NCBI RefSeq assembly: GCF_918741295.1
Contig: NZ_CAKKNB010000001.1
Location: forward strand, 1,426,001-1,490,000
DNA from: Aquabacterium sp. CECT 9606
Lineage (GTDB): Bacteria; Pseudomonadota; Gammaproteobacteria; Burkholderiales; Burkholderiaceae_C
Direction: 5' to 3'
Length of the DNA stretch: 64,000 nucleotides
A model generated the notes under the pieces. The model saw only the letters and a program-made list of their open reading frames with translations. It did no database searches and had not been told where the DNA came from. Shown piece after piece: positions 53,404 through 63,151 of this stretch. Positions within the stretch are counted from its first letter, which is position 1, and each line of letters opens with the position of its first letter. The translations under genes and the position numbers were made by a program.

Positions 53404-55356
53404 ATGACACAAGCCTTGTTGGAGGTGAAAGACCTCTGGCGCGAGTTTCCGTCTGGTGAAGGCAAGGTGGCCGTTCTGAAGGGGCTCAACCTGTCGATCC
53501 GCGCGGGCGAGATGGTGGCCATCATGGGCGCCTCGGGCTCGGGCAAGTCCACCTTGATGAACATCCTAGGCTGCCTGGACCGGCCCAGCCGCGGTTCGTA
53601 TTTCGTGGCGGGCCACGAGACCAGCGAACTGGCGCCCGATGGTCTGGCGCGCTTGCGCCGCGAGTACTTCGGCTTCATCTTCCAGCGCTACCACCTGCTG
53701 GGCGACCTGACCGCGCTGGGCAACACCGAGATCCCGGCCATCTACGCAGGCCACGGCGCGGAAGAGCGCCACCAGCGTGCGCAGGCCTTGCTGACCCGCT
53801 TGGGCCTGGGCGAGCGCACCATGCACCGACCCGGCCAGTTGTCGGGCGGCCAGCAGCAACGCGTGAGCATCGCGCGGGCGCTGATGAATGGCGGCGACGT
53901 CATCCTGGCCGACGAACCCACGGGCGCGCTGGACAGCGTCAGCGGCGCGGAGGTGATGAACATCTTGCGCGAGCTGCACGCCGAGGGCCACACGGTCATC
54001 ATCGTCACGCACGATCCCAAGGTGGCCGACCACGCACAGCGCATCATCGAGATCGCCGATGGCGAGATCGTGGCAGACCGCCTCAAGGACGGCGATGCCG
54101 TGACCACGGCCATTCTGAGCAACAACACGCCTGACAGCCCACACCCCTGGCGCGCCCATTGGGACCGCTTCACCGAAGCTTTCACCATGGCTTTGCGCGC
54201 CATGGCTGGCCACCGTCTGCGCACCTTGCTCACCATGCTGGGCATCATCATCGGCATCGCTTCGGTGGTGTCCATGGTGGCGCTGGGGCAGGGCACGCGC
54301 GAGCGGGTGCTCAAGGACATCAGCGCGATGGGCACCAACACCATCGACATCTTTCCGGGCAAGAATTTTGGCGATCGACAAGCGGGGCGCATCCGCACCT
54401 TGGTGCCCAGCGATGCCGATGCGCTGGCCCAGCTCGGCTATGTGGACAGCGTGACCCCGACCGTCGCCACCAGCGTGACTTTGCGGCGCGGCAATGTGGA
54501 GGCCACGGCCAGCATCACGGGGGTGGGCGACCAGTTCTTCCGGGTCAAGGGCTACACGCTGGCGCAAGGGCAGACCTTCGACGCCGACAGCATCCGCCGC
54601 CAAACCCAGGAGGCGGTCATTGATCCCACCACCGCCAAGACCATGTTCGGTCCCAATGAGGACCCGGTGGGGCAGGTGATCTTCCTGGGCAATGTGCCGG
54701 TGCGCGTGGTGGGCGTGACTGCGCCGCAAGAAAGCGCTTTCATGGCCAGCGACAGCCTGAACGTGTGGGTGCCTTACACCACCGCCTTGCGCCGTTTGCT
54801 GGGGCAGTCCAACCTGCGCAACATCACGGTGCGGGTCAGCGACACGGTGTCGTCATCAGCCGCCGAGCAGGGCATCGTCAAGCTGATCAAGCAACGCCAT
54901 GGCAGCGAAGATTTTTTTGTGCGCAACAGCGACAGCATCCGGCAGACCATCGAAACCACCACCGCCACCTTGACCTTGCTGATCTCGTCGATCGCCGTGA
55001 TCTCGCTGATCGTGGGCGGCATCGGCGTGATGAACATCATGCTGGTGTCGGTGACCGAGCGGACACAAGAGATCGGTGTGCGCATGGCGGTGGGCGCGCG
55101 CCAGAGCGACATCCTGAGGCAGTTCCTGATCGAGGCCGTGCTGGTCTGCCTGATTGGCGGTCTGCTGGGCATTGCGCTGGCGCTGGCCATTGGCCTCATC
55201 TTTGACGCGGTGAGCGGCGGCAATTTCAAGCTGGTGTATTCGGTGTCCACCATCGTGCTGGCCTTCGCAGTGTCGTCGTTGATCGGTGTGCTGTTCGGCT
55301 TCCTGCCAGCGCGCAACGCGGCCAGGCTGGACCCTGTGGATGCGCTGTCGCGCTGA
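53404..55356 (+). CDS. macB: MacB-like ABC transporter
   Basis: 650 residues. N-terminal ATPase with Walker [16 protein letters not shown], signature [15 protein letters not shown], and Walker [15 protein letters not shown] first transmembrane helix (~275-295), a large periplasmic domain, and a C-terminal FtsX-like trio of helices ([35 protein letters not shown]). MacB exports macrolides, peptides or other envelope compounds by a mechanotransmission cycle. It sits between its adaptor and channel genes. Confidence 0.94.
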   Translation: MTQALLEVKDLWREFPSGEGKVAVLKGLNLSIRAGEMVAIMGASGSGKSTLMNILGCLDRPSRGSYFVAGHETSELAPDGLARLRREYFGFIFQRYHLLGDLTALGNTEIPAIYAGHGAEERHQRAQALLTRLGLGERTMHRPGQLSGGQQQRVSIARALMNGGDVILADEPTGALDSVSGAEVMNILRELHAEGHTVIIVTHDPKVADHAQRIIEIADGEIVADRLKDGDAVTTAILSNNTPDSPHPWRAHWDRFTEAFTMALRAMAGHRLRTLLTMLGIIIGIASVVSMVALGQGTRERVLKDISAMGTNTIDIFPGKNFGDRQAGRIRTLVPSDADALAQLGYVDSVTPTVATSVTLRRGNVEATASITGVGDQFFRVKGYTLAQGQTFDADSIRRQTQEAVIDPTTAKTMFGPNEDPVGQVIFLGNVPVRVVGVTAPQESAFMASDSLNVWVPYTTALRRLLGQSNLRNITVRVSDTVSSSAAEQGIVKLIKQRHGSEDFFVRNSDSIRQTIETTTATLTLLISSIAVISLIVGGIGVMNIMLVSVTERTQEIGVRMAVGARQSDILRQFLIEAVLVCLIGGLLGIALALAIGLIFDAVSGGNFKLVYSVSTIVLAFAVSSLIGVLFGFLPARNAARLDPVDALSR

Positions 55357-55386
55357 TGCTGCTGAAATCAGATGGAGCCTTTGTTC

Positions 55387-56772
55387 ATGACCAATGATTC
55401 TTCCTGGGTCCGACGCGCCGTGGCGCTCGCGGTGGTGGCCATGCTGGCCGCGTGCGCCAGCCCCAGCGCCTACCGCACGCCCAATGTGGCGGTGCCAGTG
55501 CAATGGCAGCAACAGCAGGCCAGCTCGGCGTCCGCGCCCACCAGCACCCAAGCCGTGGTGGCCGAGCGTTGGTGGGAGCGCTTTGGCGACACCCAGCTCA
55601 CGCAGTTGGTGGACGAGGCCCTGCAGCGCAACAACAACCTGGCCGTGGCCGCCCTCAAGGTGCGCCGCGCCCAATTGCAGGCGGGGCTGGCCGCCAGTGC
55701 GCAGCTGCCCTCCATCAGCCTGGGCGCCAACACGTCGGCGAGCCGGTTGCTGGAACGTGGGCCTACCACGCGCAGCACGGGCGTGACTGCAGGCGTGAGC
55801 TGGGAGGCCGACTTGTGGGGCCGCCTGGCGGCTCAGCGCAACATGGCCGACTGGGAAGCCCAAGCCACCGAGGAAGACCGTGCTGCGGCGGCCTTGTCGC
55901 TGGTCGGCACCACGGCCAATTTGTACTGGCAGGTGGCTTATCTGAACCAGCGCATCGAGTCAGGCCAGCAAAGCATTGACTACGCTCGAAAGACGCTGGA
56001 GCTGGTCAAGGTGCAGCACGTGGCCGGCAGCGTGACCGGCCTGGAAGAGGCGCAAGCCCAGCAGACACTGGCCAGCCAGGAAGCCAGCCAATCCCAACTG
56101 GTGCAGCAACGCGTGGAAGCGCGCAATGCTTTGGCCATCTTGTTTGATAAACCACCCAGCCAGACGCTGGGTGAAGTCCAGCGCCTGCCGGACATCGCGT
56201 TGCCAGCGGTTGAAGCCGGCTTGCCGGCGTCGGTGCTGGCACGCCGGCCAGACCTGCGCGCGGCCGAACTGCGCCTGCGCAGCAGCCTGGCCAAGGTGGA
56301 TGCCACGCGCACCAGCTATTACCCAACCTTGAGCCTGACCGGCAGCCTGGGCAGCACCAGCAATGCCTTGAGCAACGTCTTGAACAACCCCTTGGCCACC
56401 TTGGGCGCAGGCCTGGCCTTGCCCTTCATCCAGTGGCGCGACATGCAGCGCAATGTGGCCGTGTCGCAGGCGGATTACGAGCAGGCCGTGCTGGGTTTCA
56501 GGCAAACCTGGTACCAGGCCTTGGCCGATGTCGAGAACGCCTTGTCGGCGCGCACGCAATTGGAAGTGCAGGCCCGGCAACTGCAGCTTTCATTGACGGC
56601 CGCCTTGCAATCAGAACGTTTGAGCGAGATCCAGTACCGTGCAGGCGCCGTGTCGTTGAAGACCTGGCTGGATGCGCAGGAAACCCGGCGCGTGGCGACC
56701 AACAACCTGGCGCAAAACCGCTTGAATCGTCTCACCAACCTGGTGACCCTGTACCAGGTGCTGGGCGGTTAG
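55387..56772 (+). CDS. outer-membrane efflux lipoprotein (OprM/NodT family)
   Basis: 461 residues. A lipobox (AMLAACAS) gives lipid anchoring. Two TolC-type repeats follow (WWERFGDTQLTQLVDEALQRN... LPSISLGANTSASRLL; LPASVLARRPDLRAAELRLRSS), with the RPDL motif typical of the NodT family. It is the outer channel of the MacAB pump. ATG 55387 has GGAG nine bases upstream; ATG 55372 is an alternative. Convergent with the next gene, six bases apart. Confidence 0.92.
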   Translation: MTNDSSWVRRAVALAVVAMLAACASPSAYRTPNVAVPVQWQQQQASSASAPTSTQAVVAERWWERFGDTQLTQLVDEALQRNNNLAVAALKVRRAQLQAGLAASAQLPSISLGANTSASRLLERGPTTRSTGVTAGVSWEADLWGRLAAQRNMADWEAQATEEDRAAAALSLVGTTANLYWQVAYLNQRIESGQQSIDYARKTLELVKVQHVAGSVTGLEEAQAQQTLASQEASQSQLVQQRVEARNALAILFDKPPSQTLGEVQRLPDIALPAVEAGLPASVLARRPDLRAAELRLRSSLAKVDATRTSYYPTLSLTGSLGSTSNALSNVLNNPLATLGAGLALPFIQWRDMQRNVAVSQADYEQAVLGFRQTWYQALADVENALSARTQLEVQARQLQLSLTAALQSERLSEIQYRAGAVSLKTWLDAQETRRVATNNLAQNRLNRLTNLVTLYQVLGG

Positions 56773-56778
56773 CGGCGG

Positions 56779-57501
56779 TCAACGGTCCACGTCATAGAAG
56801 AAATGATCTGCGGCCGCGCGGTCGCCTTCGAAGATGCGGCGCACCAGCCCCGGGTTCTTGAAAAAATACCAATCGCCAAAGGTGTCGAACTTGCGGCACG
56901 AGGTGGTGATGCCATGGCGCCAGATGGTGCCGTATTGCTGGCCCCGCTGGCGGCCCAGGGCCCTCAGGCGCAAGGCGAAGTCCACATCTTCAACGCTGAC
57001 CATGTTTTCATCAAAGCCGTTCAGTTGCTCAAACGCGTCTTTCTTGAACCAGAACATGCCGTACGACAAGCGGTGCTTGATCACGTAAGGCAGCACGGTC
57101 ATGGCGCTGAAGAACAGGCCCACGGACATGCGTTCTGGCGTGATCATCGAGCCACCACCCACATAGCGGGGGTCATGCACATGGTCCAACACGGCCGCCA
57201 CCGTGTTCTCTGACATCCAGCTGTCGGCATCGATGGTGGCAATGGCGGGCGCGCTGCTGGCGCGGATCGCCGCGTTGCGAACGGCCGAGATGCATTTCTT
57301 GTCTTCGACCACGCAACGGGCGCCCAATGACTCGGCGATCAGGCCGGTCTGGTCGGTGCAACGGTTCAGCGCCACCACCACTTCCACGTGCTGGCCGGCC
57401 TTCTGGGCCGACTGGAAGACGCTTTCAATGCACTTGCCAATGAAGCGTTCTTCGTTGTGGGCCGGGATGGTGACTGAGAGGGCAGGGTGTCGGGCGCTCA
57501 C
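56779..57501 (-). CDS. glycosyltransferase family 2, small
   Basis: 240 residues, no membrane helix obvious. GT-A motifs: LSVTIPAHNEERFIGKCI, VALNRCTDQTGLIAE, IATIDADSWMSENTV with DxD, and VSVEDVDFALRLRALGRQ, the ED region. It resembles short glycosyltransferases acting on small acceptors. Not linked to the EPS locus; its neighbours are the efflux pump and the metal operon. Substrate unknown. Confidence 0.85.
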   Translation of the reverse strand: MSARHPALSVTIPAHNEERFIGKCIESVFQSAQKAGQHVEVVVALNRCTDQTGLIAESLGARCVVEDKKCISAVRNAAIRASSAPAIATIDADSWMSENTVAAVLDHVHDPRYVGGGSMITPERMSVGLFFSAMTVLPYVIKHRLSYGMFWFKKDAFEQLNGFDENMVSVEDVDFALRLRALGRQRGQQYGTIWRHGITTSCRKFDTFGDWYFFKNPGLVRRIFEGDRAAADHFFYDVDR

Positions 57502-57634
57502 GTTGGTCGATCAAGGTTGGTAGCATGGGAAACGGAACGATGGTAGATCAATGTGTTGCTGCAAATCCTGCACTTTCAAGCATCATGATCCTCTGTGAGA
57601 CCATTCATCCGATGAGACACCAGGAGTTCCGTTC

Positions 57635-58558
57635 ATGAGCGCCGGACACGACCACGCCCACCACAAGCATGATCATGGCCATGCGCACGTCCACGCGCCC
57701 GCCAATTTCAACCAGGCCTTCGCCATCGGCATTGGGTTGAACGCGGTATTCGTGGGCATCGAAGCGTTCTACGGCTGGAAGATCAACTCGCTGGCCCTGC
57801 TGGCCGATGCCGGGCACAACCTCAGTGACGTCGCCGGCCTGGTTTTGGCTTGGGGCGGTGCTCTGGCGGGCAAGGTGCAACCCAGTTCGCGCAACACCTA
57901 TGGGTTCAAGCGGGCGTCCATCTTGGCGGCGTTCGCCAACGCCGTGTTGCTGTTGGTGGCCATGGGCTCGCTGGCCTGGGAGGCCTTGGGCCGGTTCAGC
58001 TCGCCCGTGCCCACCCAAGGTACCACCGTGATGGTGGTGGCCGGCATTGGCATCGTGGTCAACACGGCCACGGCCTTGCTGTTCATGCGCGGCAGTGCAC
58101 ATGATCTGAACATCCGCGGGGCCTTCTTGCACATGGCTGGCGATGCGCTGGTCTCACTGGGTGTGGTCATCGCGGGCGGCTTGACCTTGCGGTTTGGCTG
58201 GAACTGGCTGGATCCCGCCGTCAGCCTGGTCATTGCCGCGGTCATCGTGGCAGGCACCTGGGGCCTTTTCCGACAATCCATGCACCTGTTGTTCGATGGC
58301 GTGCCCGAGCAGATCGACCTGGGCGCTGTCAAAGGGTATTTGCAATCGCTGCCGGGCATCGACCGTGTGCACGATCTGCATGTGTGGGCCATGGGCAGTT
58401 CCGAGGTGGCCTTGACCGCGCACCTGGTGATGCCCGCCGGCCAACCTGATGATGTGTTCTTGAAGGACATGACGCAACATTTGCATGAGCAGTTCGACAT
58501 CGACCACGTCACCGTGCAGGTGGTCAAGGTGCCGTTCACCCGTCCTTGCCAGGCCTGA
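57635..58558 (+). CDS. cation diffusion facilitator (CzcD/ZitB-like)
   Basis: 307 residues. A histidine-rich N-terminus (HDHAHHKHDHGHAHVH) precedes six transmembrane segments. Metal-site motifs are in helices II and V: LADAGHNLSDV and LHMAGDALVSLG, the HxxxD pairs expected for zinc. A cytoplasmic C-terminal domain follows (IDRVHDLHVWAMGSSEVALTAHLV). It exports zinc or related cations in exchange for protons. First of four closely spaced genes; the next starts two bases after its stop. Confidence 0.92.
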   Translation: MSAGHDHAHHKHDHGHAHVHAPANFNQAFAIGIGLNAVFVGIEAFYGWKINSLALLADAGHNLSDVAGLVLAWGGALAGKVQPSSRNTYGFKRASILAAFANAVLLLVAMGSLAWEALGRFSSPVPTQGTTVMVVAGIGIVVNTATALLFMRGSAHDLNIRGAFLHMAGDALVSLGVVIAGGLTLRFGWNWLDPAVSLVIAAVIVAGTWGLFRQSMHLLFDGVPEQIDLGAVKGYLQSLPGIDRVHDLHVWAMGSSEVALTAHLVMPAGQPDDVFLKDMTQHLHEQFDIDHVTVQVVKVPFTRPCQA

Positions 58559-58560
58559 GC

Positions 58561-59925
58561 ATGACAGCCTCTTTGCCAGTCAACTCCGACGTCGCCGAGG
58601 CCTTGAATCAGGCATGCCATTGCCGGACCTTGAGCCCGGACCTGCTGCGCGAACAGCTTGAGCGGGACCCCAGCCTGGCGGGACTGGCGCAACGCCTGGT
58701 GCAGACGCGGCCGCACCTGTTCTCCTCCACCATGGTGTTCTTGTCCAGCACCGTTCAGCGGCGCATTGTGGACATGGTGAAAGCCATCGAGCGGGTCATC
58801 GCTTTGCCGCAGTACCAGGCGCGGGCCCTGGCCCGAGCGCCATCCATTGCCCAGCGCGCCGTGGCGCCTTTGGGCGTTTTCATGGGCTATGACTTCCACC
58901 TTGGGGCCCGAGGGCCGCAACTGATCGAGATCAACACCAACGCGGGCGGCGCCTTGCTGAACGCGGCATTGGCCCACGCCCAGCACGCCTGTTGTGAGGC
59001 AATGGACTGGGCCTTCCCCCTGAAACAGATCAGCCGGGACTCGCAAGAGCAAGTGTTCTTTGACATGTTCGCTGCCGAGTGGCGGCTGCAACGGGGCGGC
59101 GCACCGTGGCGGTCGGTCGTGATCGTGGACGATCAGCCCGAAGCACAGTATCTGGCGCCCGAATTCACGCTGTTTCAACAACTGTTCGAGCGGCATGGCG
59201 TGGCCGCCAGCATTGCGGATCCGGCGGCCCTTGAGTGGCGTGATGGCCAGTTGTGGCACCAGGGCAAGGCGGTGGACATGGTCTACAACCGCCTGACTGA
59301 TTTCTACCTGAGCGAGGCCCCGCACCAAGCCCTGCGTGCGGCTTTCGAAGCCGATGGCGTGGTGTTGACCCCGCACCCACGCGCCCACGCCTTGTTTGCT
59401 GATAAACGAAACCTGATCGCCCTCAGTGACGCCGCCGCCTTGCAAGCCTGGGGCGTTTCAGAGAGTGATCGTGCGCTGCTGAGCGCGGGCGTGCCCCACA
59501 CCCAGTTGGTGACCGAGGACAAGGCGGATGACCTGTGGGCGCAACGCCGCCAGCTGTTCTTCAAGCCTGTGGGCGGTTACGCGGGCAAGGCCGCCTACCG
59601 GGGTGAAAAACTCACCCGGGGCGTCTGGTCCGACATCCTGGCGGGCGATTTCGTGGCCCAGGCGCTGGTGCCACCAGGGCAACGCGTGGCGCAAGTGGAT
59701 GGCGATTTGAAAGACCTGAAATTTGACGTGCGCGCCTACGCCTACAACAGCGAGGTGCAGTTGCTGGCGGCGCGCATGTATTCTGGCCAGACCACGAACT
59801 TTCGCACCCCGGGCGGTGGCTTTGCCCCCGTGATGGTGATCGATGGCGATGGGTCTTCACCCGACCAAGCAGGAGCCTCATGCCTCGCACCACCCACCCC
59901 GAGCTGCACCGCACCGAACGCATAG
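58561..59925 (+). CDS. ATP-grasp-like protein of unknown function
   Basis: 454 residues from ATG 58561. No signal peptide. A conserved-looking IEINTNAGGALLNAAL (~122-137) and a later FFKPVGGYAGKAAYRG (~333-348), KLTRGVWSDI and LKDLKFDVRAYAYN recall the nucleotide- and metal-binding parts of ATP-grasp ligases, possibly in permuted order. The exact family is not recognised. ATP-grasp enzymes join a carboxylate to an amine. Between a zinc exporter and a VIT transporter it may make a metal-binding peptide or modify a thiol; this is inference. Its last 46 bases overlap the next gene. Confidence 0.65.
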   Translation: MTASLPVNSDVAEALNQACHCRTLSPDLLREQLERDPSLAGLAQRLVQTRPHLFSSTMVFLSSTVQRRIVDMVKAIERVIALPQYQARALARAPSIAQRAVAPLGVFMGYDFHLGARGPQLIEINTNAGGALLNAALAHAQHACCEAMDWAFPLKQISRDSQEQVFFDMFAAEWRLQRGGAPWRSVVIVDDQPEAQYLAPEFTLFQQLFERHGVAASIADPAALEWRDGQLWHQGKAVDMVYNRLTDFYLSEAPHQALRAAFEADGVVLTPHPRAHALFADKRNLIALSDAAALQAWGVSESDRALLSAGVPHTQLVTEDKADDLWAQRRQLFFKPVGGYAGKAAYRGEKLTRGVWSDILAGDFVAQALVPPGQRVAQVDGDLKDLKFDVRAYAYNSEVQLLAARMYSGQTTNFRTPGGGFAPVMVIDGDGSSPDQAGASCLAPPTPSCTAPNA

Positions 59926-60581
59926 GATGGCTGCGCGCCGCCGTGCTGGGCGCCAATGACGGCATCGTGTCCACCGCCAGCCTGATGCTGGGTGTGGCGG
60001 CGGCCAGCACAGGCCAGAACGAGCTGTTGATCGCCGGAGCAGCGGCGCTGGTGGCGGGGGCCATGTCCATGGCAGCGGGCGAGTATGTCTCGGTCGCCTC
60101 CCAATCCGACACCGAGCGTGCAGACCTGGCCCGCGAGCGAGCCGAGCTGCATGCCCAGCCTGAATCCGAGCACCTTGAACTGGCGTCGATCTACGTGGCG
60201 CGAGGCCTCACCCCCGAACTGGCCCACCAAGTGGCCACGCAGTTGATGTCGCACGATGCATTGGGCGCCCATGCGCGGGACGAGTTGGGGCTCTCCAGCA
60301 CGGTGGTGTCGCGCCCTGTGCAGGCAGCATTCACTTCGGCCGCCACCTTTGCGGCCGGGGCAGCCTTGCCACTGCTCACAGCCTGGCTGGCGCCGCCGGC
60401 TCACCTCACGCCACTGGTGGCGGGCATCTCCTTGCTGTGCCTGACCGGCTTGGGCGCTTTGTCCGCCAAGGCGGGCGGGGCTGGTGTGCTGCAGGCCTCA
60501 GTGCGCGTGGCCTTTTGGGGCGCCCTGGCCATGGGCCTGACGGCCGGCGTGGGCAAACTTTTTGGCGCCGTTTATGCTTGA
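59880..60581 (+). CDS. VIT-family iron/manganese transporter
   Basis: 233 residues. N-terminal LRAAVLGANDGIVSTASLMLGVAAAS and GAMSMAAGEYVSVASQSDTERADL are hallmark segments of the VIT1/CCC1 family. A cytoplasmic helical hairpin with acidic residues (metal-binding) and two to three more membrane helices follow. Family members move Fe2+ or Mn2+ out of the cytoplasm. It overlaps the ATP-grasp gene by 46 bases, implying coupled translation. Confidence 0.9.
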   Translation: MPRTTHPELHRTERIGWLRAAVLGANDGIVSTASLMLGVAAASTGQNELLIAGAAALVAGAMSMAAGEYVSVASQSDTERADLARERAELHAQPESEHLELASIYVARGLTPELAHQVATQLMSHDALGAHARDELGLSSTVVSRPVQAAFTSAATFAAGAALPLLTAWLAPPAHLTPLVAGISLLCLTGLGALSAKAGGAGVLQASVRVAFWGALAMGLTAGVGKLFGAVYA

Positions 60582-60585
60582 CACC

Positions 60586-61272
60586 ATGATCACCGTGCAC
60601 CATCTGGAAACCTCCCGTTCGCAGCGCGTGCTGTGGCTGCTTGAAGAGTTGGGCGTGCCCTACGAGCTCAAGATCTACAAGCGCAACCGCGTCACCCGCC
60701 TGGCCCCACCTGAATTGAAGGCCGTGCACCCGCTGGGCAAGTCACCGGTCATCACCGATGGCGGGCAAACCATTGCCGAGTCGGCCGTGATCCTGGAGCA
60801 CCTGGTGGACCAGTACGGCGCCCAGGCCCAAGGTGATCTGGCCCATTTGCAGCCGGCCAAAGGCACGCCTGAATACGCCCAGTCGCGTTTCTGGATGCAC
60901 TATGCCGAGGGCTCGCTGATGCCCTGGTTGGTGATGAAGCTGGTGTTCCTGGCCATCCCCACCCAGCCCATGCCTTTCTTCGTGCGGCCCATTGCCCGCA
61001 AGATGTGCGAGCAGGTGCGCGCCAAGCTGGTCGACCCCAACCTCAGCGCGGCATTTGCGTTCATGGAGCAGCACCTGGCCACGCACACCTGGTTCTCGGG
61101 TGATCACCTCACGGTGGCCGATTTCCAGATGAGCTTCGCGGTGGAAGCCGCCATGTCGCGCGGTGCCGACCAGGCCCGCTACCCGCGACTCGCGGCGTAC
61201 AAGGCCCGCATGGTGGCCCGCCCGGCTTACCAGCGCGCGTTGGCCAAGGGCGGCCCTGTCGTGATGTCCTGA
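60586..61272 (+). CDS. glutathione S-transferase family protein
   Basis: 228 residues. N-terminal thioredoxin-like domain MITVHHLETSRSQRVLWLLEEL with the catalytic serine/arginine region, HPLGKSPVI and AESAVILEHLV for glutathione binding, then an all-helical C-terminal domain (LTVADFQMSFAVEAA). The start at 60586 is preferred; ATG 60574 overlaps the VIT gene. Last of the four-gene group, perhaps linked to thiol or metal stress. Confidence 0.9.
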   Translation: MITVHHLETSRSQRVLWLLEELGVPYELKIYKRNRVTRLAPPELKAVHPLGKSPVITDGGQTIAESAVILEHLVDQYGAQAQGDLAHLQPAKGTPEYAQSRFWMHYAEGSLMPWLVMKLVFLAIPTQPMPFFVRPIARKMCEQVRAKLVDPNLSAAFAFMEQHLATHTWFSGDHLTVADFQMSFAVEAAMSRGADQARYPRLAAYKARMVARPAYQRALAKGGPVVMS

Positions 61273-61282
61273 GCCCGTCTGT

Positions 61283-63127
61283 TCAGACCGGCTGGGTGCG
61301 TTTTTCCAGCCAGTCCAGGGCAGCACCGCTGACCAAGGGCTTCAGGCGCTTCAACACCTGTGCGTGGTAGCCATTCAGCCAGTCGATCTCGTCGGCGCGA
61401 AGTAGCGACAAATCAATGCAACGCGTGTCGATGGGGCACAGGCTCAGCGTCTCGAAGGCCAGGTACTCGCCATGCTCCGGGTCGCCTGGCGCCGTGTTGG
61501 GCACGCTGGGCGCCACCGGCACGTTGATCACCAGGTTCTCGATGCGGATGCCCCATTGCTTGGGGCGGTAAAGGCCCGGCTCGATCGAGGTGATCATGCC
61601 CGGGTGCATGGCCATGGTGGCCTCGGGCACGGCTTTCGAGATCGATTGCGGGCCCTCGTGCACGTTCAAAAAATAGCCCACGCCATGCCCGGTGCCATGT
61701 CCAAAATCGATGCCCTCGGCCCACAGCGGCCCGCGGGCGATCGCGTCCAGCATGGGCGACAAGGTGCCGCGCGGGTAGCGTGCGCGCGACAAGGCCATCG
61801 TGCCCTTGAGCACCAGGGTGAAGTCGCGCTGCTGCGCTTTGGTCGGCGTGCCGATGGCCCACACGCGAGTGATGTCGGTGGTGCCGCCCAGGTATTGCGC
61901 GCCAGAGTCGATCAACAGCAAACCTGGCGCCGTCAAACCTTGCGGGGTGCTCAGCACGGCAAAGCTGTCGGGTGTGGCGCGGTAGTGCGGCAGGGCACCA
62001 TTGGCGTTGAAGCCCGCGATGGTCGGGAAGCTCAGCGATACGAAGCCGGGTTGCTTGGCCCGCTCGGCGGTCAGGCGCTCGTCAACGGTCAGTTCGCTGA
62101 CATGCGCTGAGCCCAAGGCCGATTCAAACCAGGCATAAAAGGCGCACATGGCGGCGCCGTCGCGCTCCATGGCCTCACGCACGAAGGTCGCCTCGGCGTC
62201 GGTCTTGCGCGATTTGGCCAAGGTGGTCGGGTTGATCGATTCGATCACGGTGACGCTGGCCGGCACCGCTTCGCGCAATCCCCAGGTGATGCGCTTGGGA
62301 TCGATCAGCAGGCGGGCGTTGGGAGGCAGGGCGCGCAAGGCGGCCAGGGCCTGGTCGTAAGGCTGGCACTGCACGCCATCCTGAGCCAGGCGTGCCTGGA
62401 TGTCGGCAGAGACTTTGCCTTCGGCCACGAACAAGGTCGCACTGTCCAACGAGACCAGGGCATGGCCCACGAAGACGGGGTTGTAGTCGACATCGGCCCC
62501 GCGCAGGTTCAGCACCCAGGCCAGGTCGTCCAGCGTGGCGATCCAGTGGTGGGTGGCGTCTTTGGCGACCAAAGCCTGTCGCAAGGCAGCCAGCTTGTTG
62601 GCGCGGGGCGTTGAGGCATGCGGCAGGGTGTGTTCAAACACCGGGACCAAAGGCGGCGCAGGCCGGTTGACCCAGATGGCCTCGACCGGGTCGGTGGACG
62701 TGACCAGCATCCAGTTCTCGCGGGCCAGCGCTTCGTTCAAAGACTGGGTCAGGGCCAAACCCAACACCGCGCCGTCCACCGCCAACTGGGCTTGTGGTGC
62801 CGTCACGTTCAGGGCCTTCAGCCAGGACACATAGGCCGGCACGGCCGCGCCCTCCAGCTTGAACAGGGCGATGCCGCTGCCGGCCAGCTCGGCCTCGGCC
62901 TGCTCCCAATAGCGGCTGTCGGTGAACAAGGCCGCTTGCTGCTCGCCCACGATCAGGGTGCCGGACGAACCGGTGAAGCCGCTCAGCCATTCGCGCGTCT
63001 GCCAACGGTCGGGCAGGTACTCAGACAAATGCGGGTCGCTGCTGGGCACCAGGCAGGCGTGCCAGCCTTGCTGGCTCATGTGTTGGCGCAAGGCCGAAAG
63101 GCGCTGGGGAATGGTCGAGGAAGTCAT
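61283..63127 (-). CDS. M24 aminopeptidase P family protein (long, XPNPEP1-like)
   Basis: 614 residues. Two creatinase-like N-terminal domains (RLSALRQHMSQQGWHACLVPSSDPHLSEYL) and a pita-bread catalytic domain. Metal ligands are visible: the two Asp in LLIDSGAQYLGGTTDITRVW, His in GHGTGHGVGYFLNVHEGP, and Glu in SIEPGLYR and IRIENLV. A short C-terminal domain follows (RADEIDWLNGYHAQVLKRLKPL), as in long cytosolic Xaa-Pro aminopeptidases. It removes N-terminal residues before proline. Confidence 0.94.
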   Translation of the reverse strand: MTSSTIPQRLSALRQHMSQQGWHACLVPSSDPHLSEYLPDRWQTREWLSGFTGSSGTLIVGEQQAALFTDSRYWEQAEAELAGSGIALFKLEGAAVPAYVSWLKALNVTAPQAQLAVDGAVLGLALTQSLNEALARENWMLVTSTDPVEAIWVNRPAPPLVPVFEHTLPHASTPRANKLAALRQALVAKDATHHWIATLDDLAWVLNLRGADVDYNPVFVGHALVSLDSATLFVAEGKVSADIQARLAQDGVQCQPYDQALAALRALPPNARLLIDPKRITWGLREAVPASVTVIESINPTTLAKSRKTDAEATFVREAMERDGAAMCAFYAWFESALGSAHVSELTVDERLTAERAKQPGFVSLSFPTIAGFNANGALPHYRATPDSFAVLSTPQGLTAPGLLLIDSGAQYLGGTTDITRVWAIGTPTKAQQRDFTLVLKGTMALSRARYPRGTLSPMLDAIARGPLWAEGIDFGHGTGHGVGYFLNVHEGPQSISKAVPEATMAMHPGMITSIEPGLYRPKQWGIRIENLVINVPVAPSVPNTAPGDPEHGEYLAFETLSLCPIDTRCIDLSLLRADEIDWLNGYHAQVLKRLKPLVSGAALDWLEKRTQPV

Positions 63128-63151
63128 GGCCCTATGTTGCCATGATCTGCC

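Noticed and set aside
57898-59445. A 515-codon minus-strand frame under the CDF and ATP-grasp genes
   Set aside because: No recognisable motifs; the plus strand carries a clear CDF transporter and a coherent ATP-grasp-like protein.
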